A stretch of 64,000 bases of DNA from Styela clava (lineage: Eukaryota; Chordata; Ascidiacea; Stolidobranchia; Styelidae), in assembly GCF_964204865.1 (NCBI RefSeq), contig NC_135254.1, positions 9,491,001-9,555,000 on the forward strand. The letters run 5' to 3'. Shown piece by piece: positions 35,676 through 47,228 of the stretch (position 1 is its first letter; each line of letters begins with the position of its first letter). The notes beneath the pieces were generated by a model. That model had not been told where the DNA came from, did no database searches, and saw only the letters and a list, made by a program, of their open reading frames with translations. The position numbers were made by a program, and so were the translations under genes.

Positions 35676-37622
35676 ATGTTTACTATTAAGTGCCTCGCAA
35701 TCTGTATGTATCTTTTTGTTTATTCGTCTAGTCTGCCATTTAAATCTGCTTTACCAACTCCAACAGTTACAGTAAACCTATGCCATCCCAATAGACCCAA
35801 AGCTGAATACTTTATTCAGAAGCCCAATAATTGTACTAAGGAGACACCCCAAACCATTAAGCAATGCTCTGTTACGGTACATGAATTATCTTCTAGCTAT
35901 ACAAATATTACTTTATATGTATGTCAGAAATCTGCTACTAAATGGTCTAGTCAATAATTTTTCTTTGGTGCACATTCGAGTAAACTGACTTCTACCATGA
36001 TAGAACCACCCACCCCTTTATATTGTGAAGATTGGGTACACACGTTAAAAGCTGATAATATTGGAGATTTAGAACCCACTTCCCCAGATACTTGGTCCAC
36101 TCAAAACAAGGCAAAAGTTACTTATAGTTGGCCATCCTCTAGACACGGACAAGTGATCAATGCTCATTTGTCTCGTATTCAAATTTCGTATGATCCTTTT
36201 CATGGGGTAATTTTAGGTGCTTTCCCTTCAATTTCCACCTGCAACATATTAACTGGGTCATGCACGTTAGGAAGTCAAACTTTAATTTGGAAACACCACC
36301 CTTTAATTGATTGTCCTCAATACCAAACAACTGTTACTGAACTTATTTTACATTATAATTCTTCTAATCAGATTTACCGCTTAGATTTTCCAAAACTTGG
36401 GCAATCAATCCATAACTGGGGTTCATGTGGCAAGTCAGTTAAAAGATGTTTTAAGTCTGATACTTTTTGTACCAATAATGGTTTGTTATTCGAAACGCAA
36501 CAATGCATTGCACTTGATGGTTCATCCCTTTTTACTCTTAAATATCCCGCCTTTAATTACGATTATACTGTTAAGAATTTTTCAGAATCTTCTCCTCTAA
36601 TTGGGTTTATTCAAGAAAGCACTGATAGGGTTTCCGAGGTAATAAACAAATTGACAGCAGATATTAATTATTTGGAATGCCAAATTGAAAGCATTCTAAC
36701 CACTAATATTAAACTCCTGTCTAAACAATACCCCGGTAAGATCCTAAGTCAGTTACTAGGTGGGAACAGAGCAGCTATCACCGTGGGTGATATATTGACC
36801 GAAATTGAATGCCAACGTATTAACGTTACCGTTCTTAGGAACCTCTTTTTACAGGGTAAATATGCTACCCGACCTTTAGTGCACTTTATTAATAATAGCA
36901 ATGAAACGATCATTGCACAAATATTCCCTGATTCTAACGCTTATGTGGGTATTCATTTTTTTGAAAATTATACGCCTGGTCGTATATTTACGTTTCAAAT
37001 TGACGGTCGGTTCTATAACTACGTCAATTATACTTTAAATCATGCGGATATGCATGTAAAATTTCTGAGACCCACATTCAAGCCTTTTGTCGACAATTTT
37101 AATCCTATCGATTACAATGAAGCATATAACGAATTACCAAGGGGACACCAGGGTTATGATGATATTAATAATATGTTATTATCAATCAGCCACATTAACC
37201 TTATTCGAGAACGAATATTAAGTGAGCAAACCCTAACTAATGCAGATAGCACATCAGACACTGATACTGATGCTATCTCACATGAAGTGCAAGACACTTT
37301 TGTTCATGCCCTCTCCTTCATTAAGACGTCAATTTTATCAGGTATTTATATGCTCTTATTCCATTTATCTCTCATTTGGGCCACTATTTGGACCGTTTGT
37401 TTTATCAAGAAACTTTGCCCAAAACTGAGAGATGAAGGACTTCCTAGAATACAACGGCTTCGGCAATACTTGGCTGCTCGCAGGGAACAAGTGAACCCTG
37501 TTGAACCACCTCAACCTCTTGTGCAGAACAATAGACAAGATCAGGGGGGTCAAATATATCAATCCAGACCAAATCCCAATAATAGATCAAATTCGAACTT
37601 ATACCCTAGTCTGGCAGACTAG
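35676..37622 (+). pseudogene. Envelope-like glycoprotein gene interrupted by one in-frame stop
   Basis: A single reading frame runs from ATG 35676 to the stop at 37620-37622, broken only by TAA at 35955-35957. The part before the break (93 residues) opens with a hydrophobic signal-peptide-like stretch and has Cys and N-glycosylation sequons. The part after it is the long frame described at 35997. No frameshift is needed to link them. The sequence recalls retroelement or virus surface glycoproteins in architecture: signal, Cys-rich glycosylated ectodomain, C-terminal membrane anchor. I cannot assign it to a known envelope class. It is an old-style endogenous copy, and whether the stop is a mutation or is read through is unknown. 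Confidence 0.7.
35997..37622 (+). CDS. Envelope-like ORF, 541 residues, membrane-anchored
   Basis: The longest open frame in the window outside host exons. An ectodomain of about 447 residues has many Cys and N-glycosylation sequons (for example NFS, NVT, NET, NYT). A possible helical segment lies around the QIESILTTNIKLLSKQ region, and a G-rich motif LLGGNRAAITVGD precedes a Cys. One strong hydrophobic helix lies at about residues 448-470, followed by a basic 71-residue tail ending in YPSLAD. The length and the intact frame over 1.6 kb suggest selection until recently or very young age. ATG 35997 may not be a real start, because the signal peptide lies upstream of the stop at 35955. Its role, if any, would be cell entry or membrane fusion for a retroelement; this is inferred only from architecture. 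Confidence 0.75.
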   Translation: MIEPPTPLYCEDWVHTLKADNIGDLEPTSPDTWSTQNKAKVTYSWPSSRHGQVINAHLSRIQISYDPFHGVILGAFPSISTCNILTGSCTLGSQTLIWKHHPLIDCPQYQTTVTELILHYNSSNQIYRLDFPKLGQSIHNWGSCGKSVKRCFKSDTFCTNNGLLFETQQCIALDGSSLFTLKYPAFNYDYTVKNFSESSPLIGFIQESTDRVSEVINKLTADINYLECQIESILTTNIKLLSKQYPGKILSQLLGGNRAAITVGDILTEIECQRINVTVLRNLFLQGKYATRPLVHFINNSNETIIAQIFPDSNAYVGIHFFENYTPGRIFTFQIDGRFYNYVNYTLNHADMHVKFLRPTFKPFVDNFNPIDYNEAYNELPRGHQGYDDINNMLLSISHINLIRERILSEQTLTNADSTSDTDTDAISHEVQDTFVHALSFIKTSILSGIYMLLFHLSLIWATIWTVCFIKKLCPKLRDEGLPRIQRLRQYLAARREQVNPVEPPQPLVQNNRQDQGGQIYQSRPNPNNRSNSNLYPSLAD

Positions 37623-37908
37623 TCGAATAGCAATGCTCATATTGTACATATATATTATACTTTAACATGATTTCTTTCTAACAAGTGTTTTACGAAGAAT
37701 TAAATACTTCGTGCATTTACATCAATACCTATAACAATAATATACCTCATGTATAACTATCTCAGGAATAACTATATTTAATCTACCTTTATACAGCTTA
37801 AAATTTATTTTTTATTTTTAGTTGAATTTCATGAAAACAGCACGTCATTTCCGCCTTCTCAGCCCAAATTGCATCAGTAGAATTCTCCGAACTCCTGCGG
37901 GGGAGTTA

Positions 37909-38636
37909 TGTAGCCAATTAGTTGTTATGTAACTACAAAACTACACCAAATTGGCCCAATTCGTGAGAAACTCATGAAAACCAAAATTAATTATTCCCGT
38001 TATAGCAATTATCAATTTCTCAAAATCCAATTTCAAGATTTAATAGCATTTCGGTGCCATCCCATGTAAAAATAAAATTTATTTCCAGTAATATTCCAAT
38101 AACGTAAATTCGAAATATCTTGTTAAAACCAAATTATCCACTTGAGAACAACTTTTTACATCTCATAATTGGAGTAAGTACGTGACCAGGAACACGGTGA
38201 CTTGGCAATAACAAGTTAATTGCTAGTAATGAACTTCAAGAAAAAACTTTTAATAATGTTTGATTATAGTGAACCGAAAGCTAACCAGAAACCGGAATGA
38301 CGCGTGATTCTTTAATCGTTAATGTAAAAATCTGTTTCTTTATTCTATTTTAATTGCTTGGTAGAAAGCTATATATTCAGCAACGTGTTTTGTTTTAATC
38401 AGACTAGATTTGATCAAATTGTGTGTACATTGTATTTCTGTATATATTGTCGGAATTGCAATAAACTCATAAGGTGTTTTCAAACGTCTCCTTACTACAG
38501 CCGAAGGCTATCGACAGATAGACAGTTCGAGTTAACGAACGCAAGACAAAACTATTGTCAGTCAATGCTGGGGTTATAATACATAAACCAGACCAATCTA
38601 CAAACAATCTATGTGTAGTGGTAACTAATCACTATA
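37909..38636 (+). repeat. 3' LTR
   Basis: Same length as the 5' LTR (728 bp), and I find only one difference from it. It is preceded by a short purine run (GCGGGGGAG at about 37897-37905) that could prime plus-strand synthesis, and followed by the GATG duplication. Confidence 0.92.
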
Positions 38637-38640
38637 GATG
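38637..38640. repeat. Target-site duplication, right (GATG)
   Basis: Matches 34515-34518 on the other side of the LTR element. Removing the element and one copy rejoins the two halves of the composite repeat's left arm. Confidence 0.8.
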
Positions 38641-38869
38641 CAATGCTTATTGGAGATCATCTTATTCCGTCAGTTAGGCCATAGGATAGAACTAAATGAT
38701 TCTTGATTTGTGATTATTGAATCAAAGACGACGGCGTAAACAAACGTACGCGTTCTAGAGCACGAAAATGAGCAAGTTAGAACAAGTAAAAAACTTTGTA
38801 TTAAATTTATGCCTTGGATAGATTCCGAATATGTATACGAATTGCCCTATTCTTGCTTTTAGTTTGTTA

Positions 38870-40060
38870 GCTTTTATTCGACCTATATAGTGCATCTTAG
38901 TCATGTTACATATTTCAGATCGTGTTTATGCAAACTGACTGAACGTAAACAGGCTGCGAATGTTGACATCGGAAACTGCTTGAGTGGAACAAAAACTACG
39001 GTTAAACATATATTCATCAAATTATGGATTACAGTTAGGCAATAATATAGCACTAGATTGAATTGAGAGTATACTTGTGTTGAATCAAAGACCCCTGGGA
39101 AGATATGCCTGTGCAATGTTGTTTGGACCATTTCATAAATAAGATATACATCATTGATGAATCAAAAACTCAACATGGATGCGTTTGTGTTGGGATGTTC
39201 CGGGTATAGTACAGGTGATATTATTTTCTTAATTTTTTTTTAATTATTTCAACGGTCACTTCTTTTGTTGTTTATATACAAACCTTTTTTGTCATGTCAA
39301 GAATTTACGTGACCCCAAGTAGCGTTCATTTTTCCATATCTTTCACATTTATTCTAATGCACTTCAACCTAGGTTTAAGCTACAATCGTTGATTCAATTG
39401 TCTACCAAGGGGGGCTGTCGAGGTGGAATGAAAACGAAAGATTCATGGACTAATAGCTAAAGATAAACTAGTAATAATACAGTTAAGCCATAACATAGTG
39501 TTAAAGCGATGATTGTTGCCAAATTCCTGAATCGAAGACTCGCGGAAGTGTAGTTAAAGGAGGCGATCAAGGATTGATAAGGTAACTGGTAATTTATTTA
39601 CAGCAATGAGTGCACGCACAATCGTGGGCAATATAGTGTACAAAGTAAGCCAAACCAAGTTTTATAAACCCGTTAGTGTCATTGTATTGTATCTTATATT
39701 TCCTTCAACATAATACTAATTACATAAAGGGTTTCATACTACTGGGCTCTTGCGCTGAGAAACGTACGTTCGTTGTAAGTGTATTCAAATTTACACTTGA
39801 CTATAGTCTTCCAATAAGTCCTACGTTTCAGCTGTTCCACAAATAATATTTATTCTAACGGGAATTAAATAAATGATCTCATTTCATTCGCAGTCTTCTC
39901 GTTATCTTGCATGCAATTTTATGTTTTTACAGTTATGTTTACTTATGCAGTTAGACTAATACTAGGCCTTAATCGTTGATTCGAGGTGGAATTGGACCAC
40001 AAATTTTGGAAATGTTGGCATCGGGATCAGCTAGAGGAAATGCGGTTAGATGAACATTTA
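38870..40060. repeat. Left arm of the large inverted repeat
   Basis: Imperfectly matches the reverse complement of 42830-43640, with aligned blocks such as ATAATACAGTTA.G.CA.AACATAGT, TTTATTTACAGC.AT.AGTGCAC and GGAATTGGACCACAAA. Inside the arm, units containing a TTGAATCAAAGAC-like word recur around 38745 and 39085. No coding potential. Confidence 0.65.
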
Positions 40061-42063
40061 TCCAGTAAAGAATGAAGTATTATGCTATTATTGATGACTG
40101 CACATTTGGAGTCAGGTTGAAGTCGTTTCATTCTTTGTAACTTTTGTATTTGAGATTTCGATCAAACATTCAGAATATTTTTGTTGATGAAGGCAATAAG
40201 TTAGATAAAAAAACTCACAAAAATAAATAATTCAGCCTTCGTGAGAAGTGGGCCAGACTCGGTGGTGGGATTCAATTTTTTTTTGTTAGCCGGTTCCATC
40301 ACAAAAGTCATATTTTTTCAGCGGTTTCTGTTACAAAAAGTCATTGACGGAAAGTCATTGACGGTAAACGGTAATGCTCACCGGTTCGCTGATCTCAAAA
40401 AACTCCGTGAGACGGTTTTATAGAATTTTTTGTTTATGTGCATTTCCTTATTATCTTCTTGTTTTAAAAAAATTGCTTTTCTCATTAACCCCTGGATTGA
40501 TTTTATTTATTTTGAAAAATTTCTGTGGGCATATGGGATTCTTGTATTTGCGATAACGTCATCAACGATAAAATTACAAACCTTATGGCGGTAGTATGCT
40601 GTGACCTATTCTACTCGTTTTGGCTTTCGTGTCTCTATGTATTTGAGCATCGCTCCATCATAAGTAATTTGCTGCTCTGTTACCTGGTTCATACTACTGT
40701 CTCCCACATTAAAAATTCGTTTCGCCGTTTTTCACCATGATATTATAAGGAGCTTTTTGTTTATATATATTTAAGAAATTTGAAATGGGTCATTGAATTT
40801 CTTCAAACCGTATCTAAGTAGGCAACTATATTTTTTGCGTTCTGAATCATTATTTATTTTTAAAACGGAAATTTCAGAATTCGTTTTTTTTTTAAATTAT
40901 ATTTAACGTGCATAAGCAGAATCGCACTGTGCAATTAGTCCTTTTGATGTATTTGATGGAAGCTGAAACTGCTATGAAATTAATGTAGTAATTTCGCTAC
41001 GTCTGAGACATAAACAAGTATGGATTAAACGATTTAAATAAAGAAAATTGAAAGTATCTTCAAAATTTTCAACGTACAATGTTTTCTATGATGCAGTGGT
41101 TTTATTTTACTTCAGAATTTGTCAATCAGTGCTTGAAAGTAACCAATTCAAGCGAAAAACATGTGGAGCAAGCAAGGTAGGTCCACTTTTTATCATAGAC
41201 TCTTTTTAAATTTATTTCCCTTAACGTTCCGAAAAATGAGGAGAATTTTGCTCAGTATTTGCTGAAATACAGCTACTAATATTCTGTATTTTTTTATTAT
41301 TAATAATATTACTATAATGGATAATTATGACACACTTTAAATTGTACAAAAGTGTGAGTGCGCATGACCCATCAAATCAAAAAATAATAAAAAGTTCCGA
41401 AATAGGCGAAGGGGAGTTTTAACGATAAAGGTTGGAAAACTGCTCCAAAATTACTCTTACTCTTTGCAAGTGTCCGTGTTTCATAAATTGAATTTAATTC
41501 ACACTGAAATTAATTGCTATCATTTATTCCAGGCCGAAACATCTTATCTGTACCGACATAGGCATCTATGTGTTTTTAATTGGGCTGGAATATTTCGGAT
41601 TCGATATTTCGAGCCCCACATGATTCAAACCTATACCAGAGTATTTAAATATTCCCATGACCTGCCGGAGATGCGCGCGTGCTTCAGCTTGAACCATCCT
41701 CCCTTGCCCACGTACAATAACGCTAAATAAGTAAATTTTAAAGTACTATCCACATATAGAGGTTCCTTCTCTAAAACAATAAAATTATGGAAAAAAATAT
41801 TTAGTGCTGATCAGTTACCAACACGTTCTTAGCCAAATGCGTTCCATGTCTCGTAACGATATTCGGTTAGTGGTCCATATTATTGTGTAGATTTGAATAT
41901 ATATATATATATATATATTTCAAGGGTTGTCAAACTTTATTTTCTATCTCAGTCCTATATTCCCCCAATTTTTAAACTTGCTACAAGAACTTCAAGGGGC
42001 AGAATGTATTAGATGTAGAAATGTACAATGTTTACAGATTTTACCACCAAATAAATACTTGAT

Positions 42064-42311
42064 GACAGCGTGTATAAAACTCAAATATACGATTGGATTG
42101 TCAAGATAGTTCTTTGCCAACGCTGCTTCCTCTCGCTACTCGTTTTATTTTTCTTTGTGGGTTGAATCAAATTATTGACACAGGGTAAATTAGCAATCAA
42201 GGAATTTTAACGTCGAAAATTTCATTCAACCACCAAGAAAAACGAGTAGCGCTGGGCGAAGTACTTATTTTGACAATCGTGTATATTTGAGTTTTATACA
42301 CGCTATCACCC
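42064..42311. mobile_element. Palindromic MITE
   Basis: ACAGCGTGTATAAAACTCAAATATACGATTG on the left and its near reverse complement (ACAATCGTGTATATTTGAGTTTTATACACGCTAT) on the right, with CTACTCGTTTT.TTTTCTT arms further in. About 250 bp. The target duplication is not clear. It lies just inside the right arm of the large inverted repeat. Confidence 0.7.
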
Positions 42312-42829
42312 AGGAGCTACTAACAAGGAAAAGAACATGAACAAAAAACAACATAATAGCATAACGATATGTACAGTTCGTGTCCAATAATATTGAAACC
42401 AATAACAAGTAATTACCCCGTCTCCATCGGTCGTCACATAAGGCTAAGTCTGTATTTAATGATTGTGTTGACAAAAACTCACTTGCAGCTATGCTGAAGA
42501 TTCTCTCCTATCCGCTTCTGTATGCTCGTGAAACAGATAATTTAAGGGAACTTAGTTGCGGAAAACTTCGCAATTTCAAACTCTATAAGACGTAAAAGAG
42601 TCTGGCTCTCCATTTCTTACGAAGGTGAATTACTTATTTTGGGTAAGAGACTTGCGAGTTTTTTTTTTTATCTAACTTATTGCCGTCAACAAAAATAATC
42701 TCAATGTTTGATGGAAATCCTACAAGATTTGGTTTTACAAAATACGAAAGTTACAAAAGAATGAAACAAACTAGACCCGGAATTCAGATGCGTAGTCAAC
42801 AATACTAATCTCATGCTTTATATATAATC

Positions 42830-43640
42830 ACCGCATTTCCTCCAGCAGATCCCCAACTTTGTGGTCCAATTCCAACCCGAGTCAGTAATTTAATTTTAGG
42901 CCTAATATTAGTAAACATAACTGTAAAATATATTAATTGCCGTTAGAATAAATATTATGTTATACAGCCGAAACGTGGATAATTGGAAAACTATTCATAA
43001 TGTAAATTTGAACGCACTCAAAACAAAGGTACGTTCGCAGCACAAGAGTCCATTAGTATAAAACCTTCATATGTAATCTGATTTAGGTTAAGGGTAATAA
43101 GACAATACAATAACACTGACGTAACCATAAAACTTCCAAGGTTGTATACCGTATTCCCCGCGCTTGTGCACTTATGGCTGTAAATAAATTAACAGTTACG
43201 GAAGACGATCAAGGAGTAAGAGTCTTCCATTCATGAGTTTGACAACAATTGTCGCATGAATACTATGTTCTGACCTAACTGTATTATTATTTAGTTTAAA
43301 TTTAGCTGGTATTCGTGTAACTTTCGTTTTCGTTCCACACCAACACGTCCACTTCGTAGACATTTTCAATCAACAGTTGTAGGCTTAAACCTAATTGCAT
43401 TAGTAAAGCTGTAAAAGACTTAGAAAAGCGGGTTTTAAAAGAAAAACGTTAGAATATGGATGGACAAAACAAATTAAGAAATAAAAACTGCTGTTGACGT
43501 CGTCAAACTGACTGACATGACAAAAATGTTTTGAATATAATAAAGAAACAAAAAGCCATCTATCTGCAAAAGAAATGACAAAAGTAATGTCGCCTGCACT
43601 ATTTCCGGAACATCACAGCACGGCCGCATCTTTGTCGAGT
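42830..43640. repeat. Right arm of the large inverted repeat
   Basis: Reverse-complement partner of 38870-40060. The outer continuation to 43832 pairs with 34145-34240, showing that the two left pieces belong to one arm split by the LTR insertion. Confidence 0.65.
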
Positions 43641-43832
43641 TTTTAATTCAACAATAATGTAGATCTTACATTCAAAATGGCCCACGCATCTTTGCCTGGC
43701 CGCATCTTTCCTAGGGTCTTTGATACAACACAAATACTAAGAAAAAAATGTGTGAGTATAATAAAGAAACAAATAGGGTGGAGGAGACCGCAAAATGAAA
43801 ATGCTTTTTCATTGGTTATTAGGAATCACATG

Positions 43833-45211
43833 ACCATGCGACGCATTCTGATGATTTTTTTTGAAAAGTTCACTTAATTTGTCACAACCCGAGTCTGCAT
43901 GAAATTCTTCGTTATCTATCCGGAAGACGCTCAATACATTGACCGCTGAGTTAGAGAGACTGAAAGTCGAGTTCCTTGTTGAGATCTAAAGCCAAATCGA
44001 AATATCTATCACACATTGTGATTTCAAACTACTCATTTTGATATGACTACAAATATTCGATTTCGAATAAAATTATTTTGTGTAATTACGTTTAACGTCT
44101 TTCTTCGATGAACGCTCACTAATATTCGCGTTTGTCTGACTGAGCGCATAATTATGCGAGAAATGAAAAAAAACTAAATGCTTAAAAAAAAGAATTGGTA
44201 GAACGGTAGTACTTTACGTTATGTTGTCGACAGACGAAGTAATCACTTATCTCCTGGCCTCAACTCATTGTAGATTAAAACTATTCCGTATTCTTCACAA
44301 ATATTTGATAAAAAAATATATAATTTTGCTCACCTCCAGCTAGTTGGTTCGTATGGTGAAGTAAATTAAGACGATATGTCGAGTTACGACAAACGGATTT
44401 TGAGAGAAAAATAGTTTCTGTTCGCTAGATTAGACTTTTGTCCACGACTAGCTATAGGTTGCCGACCCCTGGTTTTCACAAACTGAAAAGCTCTGAATAA
44501 AAGATTCCTAAAAATATCGTTACCTAAGTTCCCTAAATTGGAATAACATAAGCTCAATTTCCCCTTTCATAAGTATATAATTCCAAGTGCGCAATTTATC
44601 AAATTTAATAGCAGCAATAACATAAACATCCATAATATAAGAGCAGCATCTTGATTTATTCCGAGTGTGGAGGGTGTCACTGTTTCTGCGATATCAGACC
44701 TAGGCAAGGTGAAAGACAGACAGATGCCTGACTTGATATTTTGTTTTAATAGATGCTATTGTAAAGAATAAGTTGAATGACATTAAATTAAATGCTAATT
44801 ACGTCTTTAAAAAGGTGGCATATTCATGTTGGGAACAAACATCAAAACATCTGTAGCTGCGAAGTCGATTTTGAGACTCGCATTTCATGGAACCGAATTA
44901 TAAAACCGACCGTCTATAGCTTTTCTTTGGCGTCATTCCAACAGTTTAGATTTCACACAAGACCAAGCTTCATTGCAGCTATAATAATGAAGACTACATG
45001 TCTCTACTATCTGCGAGACCAACTAAATTGTGATGTAACAATGTTTGCTAACTAGATGCGAACACTGCACGCTCAGTTTTTCCGCAAAGTAGCAAAAAAG
45101 ATGGGGATTACAAAATAAATTGTTACGTCAATGAAGATTCGGAAACCCACCTAAAATTATCTAATTATCCTCTTTTGGGTTAAGTACCAACAGTTTGTGT
45201 GTCACTGGCCT
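43833..45211. other. Non-coding stretch between the composite repeat and nested hAT elements
   Basis: No gene recognised. At 44457-44475 GGTTGCCGACCCCTG resembles one end of a hAT element whose partner I did not find. The 87-residue open frame at 44792-45055 has no family features. Confidence 0.45.
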
Positions 45212-47228
45212 CAGTGGCGTATCTAGGTTAAATGGCGCCCATGGCAAACGTTTGAAAATGCGCCCCCCTACAAAAGCTAAATTATCACGCAGCCATCGTA
45301 AGTGACCACAGTCACGACGTCAACAAAGTCTTTGGACATCAAGCAAAAAGGCAAACTTGACTTCGATGTCAAACAACCGCGAAAATCGGTCATAGATTTC
45401 TTTGTATAGACCAGCGTTTCCCAAACTTTTTCGGCCACGGAACACTTACACCTTTGATCTCGCCTTGCGGAACACCAAAAAATGAAACAGTAAATTGATA
45501 GAGAAAACCGGTGTAATGTAGCGTATCCAATGTAGCGAAGTTGCTGAATGCGCCGCGAAAACTCACAGAATTATGAAACATACCTAAAATATGATTAAAT
45601 ATTTTACATATTGCATTTATTATATATAACTGTTTTATTGTTTTTTAGTTTAAATGCTGTGTATATGAATCAATTCATTCATTTTACCATTCTATGGCGT
45701 TCACTCTCCATTACGTAGTGTTTGCCTCTAATGTTACGTCTAATGGAAATAAAAGTACTTTCCGCAATTTCGCGAGCTGCAGACCTGCCGTTTATTTATC
45801 TTCTGAATAGAGTTTACCGAAAATGATCAATTTTTTCAGCATTTCAAAGTAAAACCAGGCAGAGATGAAGGAAGAATAGTTGACCTTTTGCCGTTATTCT
45901 TTACACCTATTTGTTAAGCATAATGAACTTAACAGTCAACAATCTAGGGCCTGGGCCGACGGTTAACGAAAATGCCATTGCTCCACCCTAGCTAGTCCGT
46001 ATTAGTATTTGTCTACAGTTAGTCCACTTTAGGCCCACAATGACGCGATATAGAACGGTCAGTTGGGCGACAACATCAAAATTCTTAGATCGCCATGGCG
46101 ACCATTTTAGACGTATTTAAGATTCCTTTTCCACGGAACACTTCGAGGACGCTCGCGGAAGACTAGTGTTCCGCGGAACACAGTTTGGGAAACGCTGGTG
46201 TAGACGGTCGAGAGCTCATTTCATGACACGTTTCATTCGATGAGTTGCCGATAAACCTGCATCCCGGATATTATCACCATTCATTTTTTTTGCGCCTCGG
46301 CCTTTTTTCAAAATCCAATGCCCCATCGTTTTTGAAATCTATCAATTGGTATAAGTAGCCTTTTTTCAAAATATCAGTGTCATAAAGTCGTATGTCAGAA
46401 TACAATTTAGTATTTGTTGTCCATCTGTTCGAGTTTCGATTGTTTGACTTTCATCTTCTACCATGTTCTCAAGAAGAAGTAGCCTACTATTTTTTCAAGA
46501 TATAACTCCAACGTGTTTCGGCCTCAACTTTTGAAACTAATGGAGCATCTTTTAGTTTTCCCTAACGCTGCGTAGAACGGGAGAAATAATTGTACAATGA
46601 GTTAATGGTCCCAAAAAAGGAAAGCATATCTGTGTCTTCTCAATCGGCGTGAATACCCACACGGTCACAGTTAACAAACACTACATGCTTGTTTTTTTTC
46701 GTATATCCTCTGTATATACCATTCCGATGTCCCGCCACTAAAGCAGTATTGTCATAACGCTGCGAGAGACAATATTTTTCATCTCATCTTTCTGTAGTCG
46801 CTGATAGCGTAGAATGGCACAAAGGAATTCTTCAAATTTTCAGCATTTTTGCCTTCCTTTTTTTCTCCCTGAGGCCCTTTTTTTCCAAGTATAGTACGTT
46901 TCATTGTAAGAATATCAATAAATTTTTGCTCCAGTACGACAGCAGAGCAAACCGAATCAATTTAAATTCATTCATGTTGAGTTATGGCGTCACCGTCAAA
47001 TGCACTAAGTGACGGAACAAACGGCATTGGCTGTTAGCTGACAATTTTCATTGATCTCTGTAAAATTCGTTATTATTTAATTAAAAATACGAGTTTCAAG
47101 TGTTTTCAAGTTTTATAGAAACATTATACGATTAGAACATTGGATTAAAACTTTTTGCGTTTTTGCGCCCCCGTCCAAACGGCACCCATGGCACGAGCCC
47201 TGGCTGCCATACCCTAGATACGCCACTG
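45212..47228. mobile_element. hAT transposon remnant hosting a second hAT
   Basis: Starts CAGTGGCGTATCTAGGTTAAATGGCGCCC and ends CCTAGATACGCCACTG, with the flanks ACTGGCCT and ACTGGCGT matching at 7 of 8 (45204-45211, 47229-47236). At 45412-46197 it is interrupted by another hAT element, leaving about 1.2 kb of its own sequence. No transposase frame survives. Confidence 0.85.
45412..46197. mobile_element. Nested hAT MITE
   Basis: Starts CAGCGTTTCCCAAACTTTTTCGG and ends AGTTTGGGAAACGCTG; 786 bp. The flanks GTATAGAC and GTGTAGAC match at 7 of 8 (45404-45411, 46198-46205). Because it sits within the element at 45212, it is the younger of the two. Confidence 0.87.

Larger units (their letters stand above)
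34519..38636 (+). mobile_element. Env-only LTR retroelement (no gag/pol)
   Basis: Two 728-bp direct LTRs (34519-35246, 37909-38636) enclose 2662 bp. Reading both copies by eye, I find one difference (G at 34632, A at 38022). The insertion is flanked by GATG. The interior has a leader with a candidate primer-binding site at 35249, an envelope-like frame from 35676 to 37622, a noncoding tail and a short purine run just before the 3' LTR. No protease, reverse transcriptase, RNase H, integrase or gag motif is present in any frame. It must therefore have been copied by enzymes of a relative, or have lost gag-pol by deletion after or during insertion. It sits in the left arm of the composite inverted repeat. 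Confidence 0.9.
34145..43832. mobile_element. Composite inverted-repeat element (interrupted by an LTR insertion)
   Basis: The outer 95 bp on the left (CATGTGATTCCTAATAAC.AATG ... GCGGTCTCCTCC.CCCT.TTTG) match the reverse complement of about 43735-43832. Further in, 38870-40050 matches the reverse complement of about 42830-43640, for example GAGGTGGAATTGGACCACAAA against 42860-42890 and GAACGAAAACGAAAG against 43320. The left arm also holds diverged copies of one sub-unit (around 34410, 38665, 39000, 39350). The LTR element at 34519-38636 interrupts it, leaving about 5.6 kb of original sequence. No transposase ORF was recognised in the 40.1-42.8 kb centre. The class is unknown. Confidence 0.65.
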
